A stretch of 64,000 nt of DNA, taken from the NCBI RefSeq assembly GCF_003384935.1, contig NZ_QTTQ01000012.1, positions 248,001-312,000 of the forward strand, written 5' to 3'. Below the pieces are notes generated by a model that worked only from the letters and a program-made list of their open reading frames with translations, searched no databases and was not told the origin of the DNA. Of this stretch, positions 1 through 8,652 are shown piece after piece. Made by a program: the position numbers and the translations under genes. How positions within the stretch are numbered: the stretch's first letter is position 1; the number at the start of each line of letters is the position of its first letter. This DNA comes from Lutibacter oceani. GTDB lineage: Bacteria > Bacteroidota > Bacteroidia > Flavobacteriales > Flavobacteriaceae.

Positions 1-1325
1 TAATTTTCAGCATCGGGATAATCTGCTACCCAACTTCCTCTAAAAATACTTAATTTACCTTGAACCTTTGTTTGTCTTAATGTTGATGGAGGCATTACAT
101 CAATGTTTACATTTAATCCTGTTTTTTCAACCTCTCGCTGAATATATTCACACAAATCTAAATATTGACTGTTGGTGCTTATAGTAACTGACGGATTTAA
201 ATTTCCAGTTTCTTCTATATATTCCTGAACTAATTGTTTGGCCTTTTCAGGTTGGTATGTATAACCTTTCATTTCATTAAAACTAGGCAATCCTTTAGGA
301 ATAAAACCATTAACTGCTGGAGTTCCAATGCCGTTTCGTAAATACAGAATCATTTTTTCACGGTTAAAACCATAATTTAGTGCTTTTCTAATTTTAATAG
401 CATGTACTTCTTTTTCTGCTGCATCTAAATAAATACCTAAATACTCTGTATTTAAATAAGGGCTACTAATCATATTTATTTTATCCTGGTAATGCTCTTT
501 AAGCTTTCCATCTGTTGTTAATAAATCATCTTTAAAAGACGCATCAATACTGCTCATAAAATCAATATTACCTTGTACAAATTGCAAAAATTCACTTTGT
601 TTATCTGGCAAAAAAGTAATAGCCACAGCTTCTAAATAAGGTAAATTTTGTCCATTTTCATCTTTTTCATAATAACTATGGTTTTTACGAAAAACCAATT
701 TGGTATTTTCAACCCACAATTTAAACTGAAAAGGTCCGGTACCTATTGGGTTTGCTCTAAATTTATCTCCAAAATATTCCACTGCTTCTTTTGGAATAAC
801 CGAACAATATTTCATACTCATTAAACTTAAAAACGGTGGAAACGGTTGCTTTAAATTAATCACAAAAGTACTGTCGTTTTTAGCTTCAAATTTTTCAACA
901 AATTCTAATACCCATTTTCCTGGTGAAGTAACTTCTGGATCAACTAATCTATTAAAACTATATTCAAAATCATTAGCAGTAACCGTTCGTGTAGAATCTT
1001 TACCAAATAAAATATGTTTATGAAATTTAATACCTTTTTTTAATATGAACTCGTATGTTTTTCCTTTATTTGAAATTGTCCAAGATTTGGCAATATCTGG
1101 ATGCACTTCCAATTTTTCATCCAGTTGTACCAAACCATTAAATAATTGATTTGTAACCCAAATAGTTCGTAAATCTTTTGCAAAAGCAGGATCTAAAGTT
1201 GTAATATTTGCGTGTTCATTATACCTAAAAACCTGTAAATCTCTTTTTTTAATTGCTTCATCAGTACAAGAAACCAACAACAGCCAACTAACAGCCAACA
1301 AGCAAATACTACTTTTCAAACCCAT
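1..1325 (-). CDS. ABC transporter substrate-binding lipoprotein (peptide/nickel type, SBP_bac_5), C-terminus beyond window
   Basis: I translated this frame by hand. It opens with a signal peptide ending in a lipobox (LLLVSC, Cys about residue 21) and continues without a stop to base 1. The body has the family 5 pattern: an early FRYNEHANITTLDPA segment, then a TISNKGKTYEFILKKGIKFH stretch and an ANDFEYSFNRLVDPE segment. Family members bind oligopeptides or nickel and hand them to a Dpp/Opp-type permease. In Bacteroidota the protein would be lipid-anchored on the periplasmic side. About 440 residues are visible, so roughly the last 80-100 are missing. The start lies inside the end of the upstream gene (17 bp overlap), which suggests co-transcription. 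The true ligand cannot be read from the sequence. Confidence 0.85.
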   Translation of the reverse strand, partial: MGLKSSICLLAVSWLLLVSCTDEAIKKRDLQVFRYNEHANITTLDPAFAKDLRTIWVTNQLFNGLVQLDEKLEVHPDIAKSWTISNKGKTYEFILKKGIKFHKHILFGKDSTRTVTANDFEYSFNRLVDPEVTSPGKWVLEFVEKFEAKNDSTFVINLKQPFPPFLSLMSMKYCSVIPKEAVEYFGDKFRANPIGTGPFQFKLWVENTKLVFRKNHSYYEKDENGQNLPYLEAVAITFLPDKQSEFLQFVQGNIDFMSSIDASFKDDLLTTDGKLKEHYQDKINMISSPYLNTEYLGIYLDAAEKEVHAIKIRKALNYGFNREKMILYLRNGIGTPAVNGFIPKGLPSFNEMKGYTYQPEKAKQLVQEYIEETGNLNPSVTISTNSQYLDLCEYIQREVEKTGLNVNIDVMPPSTLRQTKVQGKLSIFRGSWVADYPDAEN

Positions 1326-1626
1326 AATCTCGCTCTACTTTACAAATTCTAAGCTGGTATTTTTTATACCAAAGTGTTCTTCCTTTTTCTCGTGCCAATG
1401 TGTGTTCTGCATTGTTTTTCCAATTTAAAATAGCTTCTAAACTTTCCCAATATGATACTGTAATTCCCACATCATTTCTAGCCGATTCCATTCCTAAATA
1501 GCCTTTTTGAAGTTTCGCCAATGCTTCCATTTTTTCAGCTGTTTCCAAATAACCCTCATCAATGTCTGTTCGTAAGGCAGAAAAAACAACTGCGTAATAG
1601 GGTGGTTTTGGTGTATTTGCAATCAT
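1309..1626 (-). CDS. antibiotic biosynthesis monooxygenase (ABM) domain protein
   Basis: A 105-residue protein with the dimeric alpha+beta barrel pattern of ABM proteins: PYYAVVFSALRT near the start, a central KLQKGYLGMESAR segment, then VSYWESLEAILNWKNNAEH. Relatives include small cofactor-free monooxygenases and haem-degrading enzymes, but many have no known activity. The frame is open 20 codons further upstream, but I chose the internal ATG at 1626 because MIANTPKPPYYAVVFSA fits the family start and the upstream extension is Cys/Phe/Tyr-rich with no pattern. It overlaps the start of the downstream ABC lipoprotein. Soluble and probably cytoplasmic. Confidence 0.75.
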   Translation of the reverse strand: MIANTPKPPYYAVVFSALRTDIDEGYLETAEKMEALAKLQKGYLGMESARNDVGITVSYWESLEAILNWKNNAEHTLAREKGRTLWYKKYQLRICKVERDYGFEK

Positions 1627-1646
1627 ATTATAAAAATAAAATTCTG

Positions 1647-1654
1647 TACTTTTG
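1647..1654 (+). promoter_or_regulatory. -7 promoter element (TACTTTTG) of mtaB
   Basis: Matches the Bacteroidota sigma-ABfr -7 consensus TAnnTTTG, with 20 nt to the ATG at 1675. A TTTG at 1616-1619 could be the -33 element, but the 27-nt gap is longer than usual. Confidence 0.5.
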
Positions 1655-1674
1655 CACTCGATAAATGTACAAGA

Positions 1675-3012
1675 ATGAGCGCACAAAAAAAAGTCGCATT
1701 TTATACACTTGGGTGTAAACTAAATTTTTCCGAAACTTCAACCATTTCAAGGAGCTTCCAAAACGAAGGTTTTAAACGTGTTGAATTTGAGGAAAAAGCT
1801 GATATATACGTAATTAACACGTGTTCTGTAACCGATAATGCCGATAAACGATTTAAATCTATTGTAAAAGCTGCTTTAAAGAAAAATGAAAAAGCTTTTT
1901 TAATTGCTATTGGCTGTTATGCACAATTAAAACCCGAAGAATTAGCCGCTGTTGATGGTGTAGATTTGGTGTTGGGTGCTACTGAAAAATTTAAAGTTAC
2001 GGACTATATAAATGACCTTTCAAAAAACGACATGGGAACTATTCATTCCTGTGAAATTGAAGAAGCTGATTTTTATGTAGGTTCTTATTCCATTGGAGAT
2101 AGAACCCGTGCCTTTTTAAAAGTTCAAGATGGTTGCGATTATAAATGTACCTATTGTACAATTCCATTAGCCAGGGGAATTTCAAGGAGCGATGCATTAG
2201 AAAATGTATTGAAAAATGCCAAAGAAATTTCAGAAAAAGGCATTAAAGAAATTGTGCTTACAGGTGTAAATATTGGTGATTACGGTAAAGGTGAATTTGG
2301 AAATAAAAAACATGAACACACGTTTTTTGAATTGGTAGAAGCATTAGATAAAGTTGAAGGAATTCATCGTTTACGGATTTCTTCTATTGAACCCAATTTA
2401 TTGAAAAATGAAACCATTGAATTTGTGGCAAACTCTAACAGTTTTGTACCGCATTTTCATATTCCTTTACAAACTGGAAGCGATTCTTTATTAAAACTAA
2501 TGAAACGCCGTTACTTAAAAGAAACTTATACAAATAGAGTTGCGGCAATTAAAAAAGTAATGCCAAATGCTTGTATTGGTGTTGATGTAATTGTTGGTTT
2601 TCCGGGTGAAACTGATGAATTATTTTTAGAAACTTACAATTATTTAAACGAATTGGACATTTCTTATTTACACGTTTTTACATATTCTGAAAGGCCAAAT
2701 ACAGAAGCTGCTGAAATGGAAGGTATCGTATCAAAAAATGTACGAGCTAAACGTAGTAAAATGCTAAGAGGTTTGTCTGTTAAAAAACGGAGAGCTTTTT
2801 ATGAAAGTCAATTAGGAAATGAATTAACGGTGCTTTTTGAAAGTGAAAATAAAGAAGGTTATATTCATGGCTTTACAGAAAATTATGTAAAAGTAAAAAC
2901 GCCTTGGAATCCTGACTTGGTAAATACATTGCACCCTATTAAATTAACAACTATAGATGAAGATGGAATTGTGCGCTTTGATTGGATTAAAGTTCCTACT
3001 TTTGTTCAATAA
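1675..3012 (+). CDS. mtaB: tRNA (N6-L-threonylcarbamoyladenosine(37)-C2)-methylthiotransferase MtaB
   Basis: A radical SAM methylthiotransferase of 445 residues, normal for the family. It inserts a methylthio group at C2 of t6A37 in tRNAs reading ANN codons. The N-terminal domain carries three cluster cysteines (Cys14 in TLGCKLNFSE, Cys50 in NTCSV, Cys81 in IGCYAQ). The radical SAM motif is Cys154, Cys158 and Cys161 in DGCDYKCTYC. A TRAM-like region closes the protein. The TLGCKLN opening and the RGISRS segment after the SAM cysteines fit MtaB rather than MiaB or RimO. It has its own -7 promoter and is followed 14 bp later by marC, so the two may be co-transcribed. Confidence 0.93.
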   Translation: MSAQKKVAFYTLGCKLNFSETSTISRSFQNEGFKRVEFEEKADIYVINTCSVTDNADKRFKSIVKAALKKNEKAFLIAIGCYAQLKPEELAAVDGVDLVLGATEKFKVTDYINDLSKNDMGTIHSCEIEEADFYVGSYSIGDRTRAFLKVQDGCDYKCTYCTIPLARGISRSDALENVLKNAKEISEKGIKEIVLTGVNIGDYGKGEFGNKKHEHTFFELVEALDKVEGIHRLRISSIEPNLLKNETIEFVANSNSFVPHFHIPLQTGSDSLLKLMKRRYLKETYTNRVAAIKKVMPNACIGVDVIVGFPGETDELFLETYNYLNELDISYLHVFTYSERPNTEAAEMEGIVSKNVRAKRSKMLRGLSVKKRRAFYESQLGNELTVLFESENKEGYIHGFTENYVKVKTPWNPDLVNTLHPIKLTTIDEDGIVRFDWIKVPTFVQ

Positions 3013-3026
3013 CTTAAAAAACGCAA

Positions 3027-3668
3027 ATGACTGAATTATATACATACGGACTTCTGGTATTTACATCATTTTTTACGTTGATAAATCCTTTAGGAACTAT
3101 GCCTATATTTATGTCAATGACCTCAACATTAGATAAGCAACGTAGAAAACAAACTGCTAAAAAAGCAACTTTAGTGGCGTTTTTTACCATTTTAGCTTTC
3201 GCTTTTTCAGGTCAAATTTTATTCGATTTCTTTGGTATTTCTGTTAATAGTTTTAGAATAGTTGGTGGTGTTATTTTCTTTGCTATGGGTTGGGATATGC
3301 TACAAGCTAGGTTAGGAAATATAAAACATGCAGATAACGAAGAAAAAATTGATGCGTATATTGAAGATATTTCTATTACTCCATTAGCAATTCCTATGAT
3401 TTGTGGTCCTGGAGCTATTACAAATGCCATTATTTTAATGGAAGATGCAGGAACAATTTCACAAAAAACAGTTTTAATTACTGTTATTGCTTTTGTATTA
3501 TTACTAACGTATTTAATTTTAGTTGGAGCAAGTAAAATTACAGACAAACTTGGTTCAACTGGTAATAAAGTAATGATGCGTTTAATGGGATTAATAGTTA
3601 TGGTAATTGCAGTTGAATTTTTCTTTAGTGGTTTAAAACCCATTGTTTTAGGTATGATCCATCCATAA
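3027..3668 (+). CDS. MarC family integral membrane protein
   Basis: A 213-residue inner-membrane protein with about six hydrophobic helices. It shows the MarC (UPF0056) pattern: FTLINPLGTMPIF near residue 20, FRIVGGVIFFAMGWDML around residue 75, and the ITPLAIPMICGPGAIT segment near residue 120. The family was once linked to multiple antibiotic resistance in E. coli, but that link was not upheld, and the function is unknown. Its stop codon overlaps the ATG of the next gene (TAATG at 3666-3670), which indicates translational coupling. Confidence 0.88.
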   Translation: MTELYTYGLLVFTSFFTLINPLGTMPIFMSMTSTLDKQRRKQTAKKATLVAFFTILAFAFSGQILFDFFGISVNSFRIVGGVIFFAMGWDMLQARLGNIKHADNEEKIDAYIEDISITPLAIPMICGPGAITNAIILMEDAGTISQKTVLITVIAFVLLLTYLILVGASKITDKLGSTGNKVMMRLMGLIVMVIAVEFFFSGLKPIVLGMIHP

Positions 3669-4327
3669 TGAATAGTAAAACACATATTTATTTTGTTCCT
3701 GGCTTAGCTGCAAGTTCAAAAATTTTTGAATACTTAAAATTACCAAAAGAAACCTTTGAACTTCATTTTTTAGAATGGTTAATGCCCTTATCTGAAAACG
3801 AAAAAATTGAGGATTACGCAAAAAGAATGGCTCAATTAGTTCGTGAAGAAAATCCTGTTTTAATTGGAGTGTCTTTTGGTGGCATTATGGTTCAGGAAAT
3901 GAGTAAACACTTAAACGCAAAAAAAATAATTTTAATTTCTAGTGTTAAAAACAGAAATGAATTACCAAAACGCTTAAAGGTTATTCAAAAAACATGGGTT
4001 TATAAATTGTTTCCATCCAAATCCATAAATAATATTGAAGATTTCTCAAAATACGCATTTGGTGATTTTGCTAAAAAACGTGTAAAATTATATAAAGAAT
4101 ATTTGTCGGTTAGAAATTCCAACTACTTAAATTGGGCCATTTACAATGTGCTACATTGGAAACAGAAAAAAACTTTAAAAAATATTATTCATATCCACGG
4201 AACTGAAGACCACGTTTTCCCAATTAAACACATAAAAAATTGTATTTCTATTGATAAAGGTACGCATGTTATGATTTTAAATAAAGCGAACACTATTAGT
4301 AAAATAATTACACAGGTCTTAAATTAA
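3668..4327 (+). CDS. alpha/beta hydrolase fold protein
   Basis: A 219-residue protein with the parts of an alpha/beta hydrolase: the nucleophile elbow GVSFGG (serine near residue 76), a late HGTEDHVFPI segment supplying the likely acid, and a GTHVMIL segment with the candidate catalytic His. There is no signal peptide, so it is cytoplasmic. The YFVPGLAASSKIF opening is the oxyanion-loop region seen in small hydrolases. The substrate cannot be deduced. The ATG overlaps the marC stop, so the two are made from one message. Confidence 0.8.
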   Translation: MNSKTHIYFVPGLAASSKIFEYLKLPKETFELHFLEWLMPLSENEKIEDYAKRMAQLVREENPVLIGVSFGGIMVQEMSKHLNAKKIILISSVKNRNELPKRLKVIQKTWVYKLFPSKSINNIEDFSKYAFGDFAKKRVKLYKEYLSVRNSNYLNWAIYNVLHWKQKKTLKNIIHIHGTEDHVFPIKHIKNCISIDKGTHVMILNKANTISKIITQVLN

Positions 4328-4349
4328 TTGTTAAAATCTTAATTTTTTA

Positions 4350-4380
4350 TTGCCAATTCAAATAAATTTGTACATTAAGA
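4350..4380 (+). promoter_or_regulatory. promoter: -33 (TTG) and -7 (TAAATTTG) for the lytic transglycosylase
   Basis: TAAATTTG at 4373-4380 fits TAnnTTTG. A TTG at 4350-4352 lies 20 nt before it. The ATG at 4402 follows 21 nt after the -7 element. Confidence 0.55.
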
Positions 4381-4401
4381 AAATGTTTAATAAATGCTAT
4401 T

Positions 4402-5337
4402 ATGAAAAATACTATTAAAATTTTAAGCTTAATTACCATAATTATGGTGAGTTCATTATTAATTTTTGCTACAAAAAATAATAGTGAAAATGAAGAAAAG
4501 GTAAAAACTACACTCAACGAAAGTGATAAAAACACAAGTGAAACCTATCAAATAAAAGCATTAAAAATACCCTCAAATTTAAATTTTGCCGGTGAAAAAA
4601 TCCCCTTAGAAAAAGCCGATATTAGAGAACGTATAGATCGTGAATTATTGGTAAATACTTATTGGCAGTCTAACGGATTACTTTTATTTAAAAGAGCCAA
4701 TAAATACTTCCCAATTATTGAACCAATTTTGAAAAAAAATGGTGTTCCAGACGATTTTAAATATTTAGCAGTTATTGAAAGTGGTTTGCAGAATGTAACT
4801 TCACCAGCTGGAGCAAAAGGGTTTTGGCAAATAATGAGTGGCACTGCTAGGGAAAACGGATTGGAAGTAAATTCTAATGTTGATGAACGCTATCATTTAG
4901 AAAAAGCAACACAAGTAGCCTGTAATTATTTAAATGCTGCTAAAGAACGTTTTGGAAATTGGACTATGGCAGCAGCAGCCTATAATGCCGGAAATGCAGG
5001 TATATCTAGAAAAATTGATGCTCAAAAAGTAACCGATTATTATGATTTACTTTTAAATGAAGAAACAAAAAGATATTTACCTAGAATTGTTGCCGTAAAA
5101 GAAATATTATCCAATCCAACTAAGTATGGATTTATTTTTGAAGATGAAGATTTATATTATTTAAAACCAACCCGATTTATAGAAGTTGATACAGCTATAA
5201 CAGATATTGCCCTCTTTTCAAAGAATTTAGGAATAAATTATAATATTCTAAAAATACACAATCCTTGGTTACGTGAAAATAAATTGAACAACAAATCACG
5301 AAAATTGTATCAAATTAAAATTCCTTCAGAAATCTAA
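4402..5337 (+). CDS. lytic transglycosylase (SLT domain, MltD-like)
   Basis: A 311-residue exported murein hydrolase that cleaves the glycan strand to anhydromuropeptides. Residues 1-24 form an N-terminal membrane or signal segment. The SLT domain spans about 105-230. The catalytic Glu126 sits in YLAVIESGL, followed by the family motifs SPAGAKGFWQIM and MAAAAYNAGNAGI. The C-terminal 60 residues resemble a linker to LysM modules, but I see no complete LysM domain, so it is shorter than MltD. The next gene starts one base after its stop codon. Confidence 0.9.
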   Translation: MKNTIKILSLITIIMVSSLLIFATKNNSENEEKVKTTLNESDKNTSETYQIKALKIPSNLNFAGEKIPLEKADIRERIDRELLVNTYWQSNGLLLFKRANKYFPIIEPILKKNGVPDDFKYLAVIESGLQNVTSPAGAKGFWQIMSGTARENGLEVNSNVDERYHLEKATQVACNYLNAAKERFGNWTMAAAAYNAGNAGISRKIDAQKVTDYYDLLLNEETKRYLPRIVAVKEILSNPTKYGFIFEDEDLYYLKPTRFIEVDTAITDIALFSKNLGINYNILKIHNPWLRENKLNNKSRKLYQIKIPSEI

Positions 5338-5338
5338 T

Positions 5339-5722
5339 ATGAAAATGACTTTAACTACAATTATTACCTTAATTATTATTGGTTTACTAGCAGGAATTTT
5401 AAGTGGTTTAGTTGGTGTTGGGGGTGGAATTATAATGGTACCGCTATTTGTTTTATTTTTAGGCTTAACACAACACAATGCACAAGGCTTAAGTTTGGCC
5501 GTAATGTTACCTCCTGTAACTTTTTTAGCAGTTTATAATTACCATACTACTGGAGACGGTGGTAATATAGACTGGAGAGTTGCTGTAATTGTTTCTGCCT
5601 TATTTATAATAGGTGGCTTTATTGGCTCTAAAATAGCACTGCAAATTGATCAACGAATGCTTAAAAGAATTTTTGGAGTTTTTATGTTGATTGTTGCAAT
5701 TAAATTAATTTTCACAAAATAA
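5339..5722 (+). CDS. half-size TSUP (TauE/SafE) family permease
   Basis: A 127-residue membrane protein with about four helices. It carries the TSUP signature near the N-terminus (LLAGILSGLVGVGGGIIMVPLF as two overlapping halves) and a FIGSKIALQI segment towards the end. Full TSUP transporters have about 250 residues made of two such halves, so this is one repeat unit and probably works as a dimer. Family members move sulfite, sulfoacetate or related organic anions. The gene is only one base from the lytic transglycosylase stop and is likely co-transcribed. It is intact: the end is a normal stop and no second half follows in any frame. Confidence 0.8.
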   Translation: MKMTLTTIITLIIIGLLAGILSGLVGVGGGIIMVPLFVLFLGLTQHNAQGLSLAVMLPPVTFLAVYNYHTTGDGGNIDWRVAVIVSALFIIGGFIGSKIALQIDQRMLKRIFGVFMLIVAIKLIFTK

Positions 5723-5812
5723 ATTTTAAGTAAAAAGGTTTTAAGTAGTAAATAGTAAAAGGTTTATTAAAAATATGCCTATATTCCCCTTTTTAAAATT
5801 TAAAACCAACAA

Positions 5813-6736
5813 ATGGATTTCACCAACCCATTAGTGTATGGAGTTCCTTGCTTCTTAGCACTAATTTTACTTGAACTTACTTATAGCAAAAGTCACGATA
5901 AAAAAAACTTATATGAATGGAAAGATTTAGGAGCTAGTTTATTTATGGGAATTGGATCAGCAGTAATTGCTCCTTTAATAAAAACCATTTCTGCAATTGT
6001 AATTTTCAATTTCACTTTTGAACTTTTTAATCCTGAAATTAACGGAATTCGTACTAATATTTTAGGATGGGAATCTTTTGGATACGCTTGGTATATCTGG
6101 ATAGCTTGTCAGATCTTAGATGACTTTACGTATTACTGGTTTCACAGACAAAACCATATGGTACGCTTTTTATGGGCTGCACATATTGTACACCATTCAT
6201 CAGATAATTTTAATTTAGGTACGGCAGTGCGTAATGGATGGTTTACAATTTTATACAAACCTTTATTTTATATGTGGTTACCTGCTTTAGGTTTTAGACC
6301 CGAAATGGTAGTTGTTTGTTTAGGAATCGAAGCATTATGGCAATTTCAATTACATTCAGTTTATATTCCAAAAATGGGCTTTCTCGAGAAAATATTTAAT
6401 ACGCATACAATGCACCAAGTTCACCACGCAAAAAATGTAGAATATATGGATAAAAATCATGGAGGTTTTTTAAATATATTCGATAAAATATTTGGTACTT
6501 GGAAAGAATTAGATGATTCTGTTGATGTTCAGTATGGAGTAACCCATGCACCAAATTCTTATAATCCGTGGGTAATTCTTACTCATGAATACAAAGATAT
6601 TTGGAATGATACAAAAAAATCTAAAAATTGGATGCATAAATTTATGTATACATTTGGCCCTCCTGGTTGGAGCCATGATTTAAGTACACAAACCGTAAAA
6701 CAAATGCAATTAGAACTTAAACAAGAAAAGATTTGA
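5813..6736 (+). CDS. sterol desaturase / fatty acid hydroxylase family protein
   Basis: A 307-residue membrane protein with several hydrophobic helices and the histidine clusters of the di-iron hydroxylase superfamily: WFHRQNH, HIVHHSSDNFN and HQVHHAKN. These would hold a non-haem di-iron centre that hydroxylates or desaturates a lipid. In Bacteroidota, related proteins are often listed as sterol desaturases although the cells make no sterols, so a lipid or carotenoid substrate is more likely. The ATG at 5813 gives a normal start (MDFTNPLVYG). There is no clear promoter in the 90 bp before it. Confidence 0.85.
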   Translation: MDFTNPLVYGVPCFLALILLELTYSKSHDKKNLYEWKDLGASLFMGIGSAVIAPLIKTISAIVIFNFTFELFNPEINGIRTNILGWESFGYAWYIWIACQILDDFTYYWFHRQNHMVRFLWAAHIVHHSSDNFNLGTAVRNGWFTILYKPLFYMWLPALGFRPEMVVVCLGIEALWQFQLHSVYIPKMGFLEKIFNTHTMHQVHHAKNVEYMDKNHGGFLNIFDKIFGTWKELDDSVDVQYGVTHAPNSYNPWVILTHEYKDIWNDTKKSKNWMHKFMYTFGPPGWSHDLSTQTVKQMQLELKQEKI

Positions 6737-6766
6737 TTTAAATTATAAAATAATTTTTTACTTTTG
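6732..6766 (+). promoter_or_regulatory. promoter: -33 (TTTG) and -7 (TACTTTTG)
   Basis: TTTG at 6732-6735 and TACTTTTG at 6759-6766 are 23 nt apart, both matching the Bacteroidota consensus. The ATG at 6789 follows after 22 nt. Confidence 0.6.
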
Positions 6767-6788
6767 ACACTACTAACTAAAAACTACT

Positions 6789-7400
6789 ATGATGAAAAAA
6801 ATTAGTTTTATTTTATTGCTTTTATTTTGCACAATTACAATTGCCCAAGAAAAAAAAGACATCAATCCTTTTAGGATTGGAGTAAAAATTGGTACGCCAA
6901 ACGTATTAGGTGGAAACTTAGAGTTTGTGACTCCTATTTTAAATAATAGAATAGCTCTTTTTATAGATTATTCTGGTTTTACAATTAAGGAAGATGAATC
7001 AAAAATTGCATTGAAATATTTTGAAGCAGGTACAAACATCTATTTTAAAAGTAGTGGCAAAGGTTTGTATTCATCTTTATCGTATGGAAAACTAAATCTA
7101 GATGGAAACTATACCGATGCAGAAACAATTAATGGCACTCAATATGACGGAAAAGCAGAAGGAAATATTTCAGTGAGTACATTAAATGCAAAACTTGGAG
7201 CTAAATTAGGTAGTAAATTTTATTTTAGAATTGAAGCAGGATATGGTTTTGGTGATATTCCCCAACAAATTGAAATAACTGGAACCGAAAGTGGTACGGG
7301 TATTACTAAAACAGATTATGTTGATGTCCCTAGTGATATTCCTGGTTTAAACGAAAACGGATATTTGTTATTTAATATAGGTTTTGGTATTTCTATATAA
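6789..7400 (+). CDS. predicted outer-membrane beta-barrel protein, unknown function
   Basis: A 203-residue protein with a cleavable signal peptide (ISFILLLLFCTITIAQ). The remainder alternates hydrophobic and polar residues as in beta strands and ends with LLFNIGFGISI, an aromatic/hydrophobic end typical of barrel proteins assembled by BamA. This looks like a small eight-stranded barrel. I do not recognise a specific family. It has its own well-formed promoter. The next gene is 37 bp downstream. Confidence 0.65.
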   Translation: MMKKISFILLLLFCTITIAQEKKDINPFRIGVKIGTPNVLGGNLEFVTPILNNRIALFIDYSGFTIKEDESKIALKYFEAGTNIYFKSSGKGLYSSLSYGKLNLDGNYTDAETINGTQYDGKAEGNISVSTLNAKLGAKLGSKFYFRIEAGYGFGDIPQQIEITGTESGTGITKTDYVDVPSDIPGLNENGYLLFNIGFGISI

Positions 7401-7437
7401 TTTTAAAACTTTAAATAACTTAATAAATCAATAAAAT

Positions 7438-7698
7438 ATGGGATTATCTAATAATGACGTTTTTAAAAAATTGCGTGTAGCTCATAAATTAAGAGATACT
7501 GATATTATAAAAATTTGTGAATTGGTTGATTTTAAAGTTAGTAAAAGTGAACTCGGTGCCATTTTTAGAAGTGAAGATCATCCAAAATATATGGAATGTG
7601 GAGATCAATTTTTACGCAACTTTTTAAACGGTTTAATTATTCATTTAAGAGGCCCAATGCCTCCAAAAGGAGCTAAACCAATTGAAAAAAAGAAATAA
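7438..7698 (+). CDS. DUF1456 (YehS-like) protein, single module
   Basis: An 86-residue soluble protein starting LSNNDVFKKLRVAHKLRD, with the DUF1456 pattern ending in CGDQFLRNFLNGLIIHLRGP. E. coli YehS holds two copies of this roughly 70-residue module. Here there is one, followed by a basic tail (PKGAKPIEKKK). The role of the family is unknown. The gene ends 15 bp before the convergent flavin oxidoreductase, with no hairpin between them. Confidence 0.8.
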   Translation: MGLSNNDVFKKLRVAHKLRDTDIIKICELVDFKVSKSELGAIFRSEDHPKYMECGDQFLRNFLNGLIIHLRGPMPPKGAKPIEKKK

Positions 7699-7712
7699 AA
7701 ATTTAATAATTT

Positions 7713-8648
7713 TTAGCAAAAAGACTTTTTAATACTCTTATATTCTTCAATAATTTCTTGAACAATTTCAGCGGCTGGTTTTATCTCATGTATTAAACCA
7801 GCTATTTGACCTATTTCCAATTCGCCGTTTTCTAAATAGCCTTCAAACATTCCTTTTTTAGCTCTTGCCCTACCTAATTTTTCTTTTAGCTGTTCAACTG
7901 AAGGGTTTAGTTTGTATAACTCCTGCAACTCATTGTAAAATTTGTTTTTTATTAACCTAACTGGTGCTAATTCTTTTAACGTTAAATGTGTATCTCCGTC
8001 TTGTGCTTTTACAACTTCTTTTTTAAAATTAATATGTGCAGAAGACTCTTCACTCGCTACAAATCTACTTCCAACCTGAACACCATCTGCACCCAAAACC
8101 ATTGCTGCTAACATTCCTCTTCCTGAAGCTATACCTCCTGCAGCGATTACAGGAATTTTTAATTTTTCTTTAACCATAGGAATTAAGGTAAATGTAGTTG
8201 TTTCTTCTCTCCCATTATGGCCTCCAGCTTCAAAACCTTCTGCAACAACAGCATCAACACCTGCTTCCTGTGACTTCAATGCAAATTTTACACTACTTAC
8301 TACATGAACAACGGTAATTCCATTTTGTTTTAAAAAAGGAGTCCACGTTTTCGGATTCCCTGCTGAAGTAACTACAATTTTAACGCCTTCATCAACAATT
8401 ATTTGCATTATTTCCTCAATATTAGGATATAACATTGGTACATTTACTCCAAATGGTTTTTTTGTAGCTTTTTTACATTTTTGAATGTGCTCATGCAACA
8501 CCTCTGGATACATAGAACCTGCACCAATTAAACCTAAACCACCTGCATTACTAACAGCTGAAGCTAACCTCCAACCACTATTCCATATCATACCAGCCTG
8601 AATTAATGGGTATTTTATATTAAAAAGTTTTGTAATACTATTTTCCAT
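7713..8648 (-). CDS. NAD(P)H-dependent flavin oxidoreductase (nitronate monooxygenase / FabK-like)
   Basis: A 311-residue TIM-barrel FMN enzyme. The start is TKLFNIKYPLIQAGM, the barrel has EGFEAGGHNG with the conserved His near residue 143, and the phosphate-binding part is VIAAGGIASGRGMLAA followed by GADGVQVGSRFVASEES. The same fold includes nitronate monooxygenase (oxidising alkyl nitronates) and the enoyl-ACP reductase FabK. Sequence motifs alone do not separate these here, so the call stays at family level. It starts 4 bp after the end of the T9SS subtilase gene, so the pair is probably one transcript. Confidence 0.82.
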   Translation of the reverse strand: MENSITKLFNIKYPLIQAGMIWNSGWRLASAVSNAGGLGLIGAGSMYPEVLHEHIQKCKKATKKPFGVNVPMLYPNIEEIMQIIVDEGVKIVVTSAGNPKTWTPFLKQNGITVVHVVSSVKFALKSQEAGVDAVVAEGFEAGGHNGREETTTFTLIPMVKEKLKIPVIAAGGIASGRGMLAAMVLGADGVQVGSRFVASEESSAHINFKKEVVKAQDGDTHLTLKELAPVRLIKNKFYNELQELYKLNPSVEQLKEKLGRARAKKGMFEGYLENGELEIGQIAGLIHEIKPAAEIVQEIIEEYKSIKKSFC

Positions 8649-8652
8649 TTAT

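Noticed and set aside
3212-3685. 157-residue minus-strand reading frame opposite marC
   Set aside because: It mirrors a membrane protein gene and starts and ends in the middle of it; no domain is recognisable.
5723-5812. AAAGGTTT direct repeats before the sterol-desaturase-like gene
   Set aside because: Two short copies in A/T-rich DNA with no symmetry or promoter context; chance is likely.
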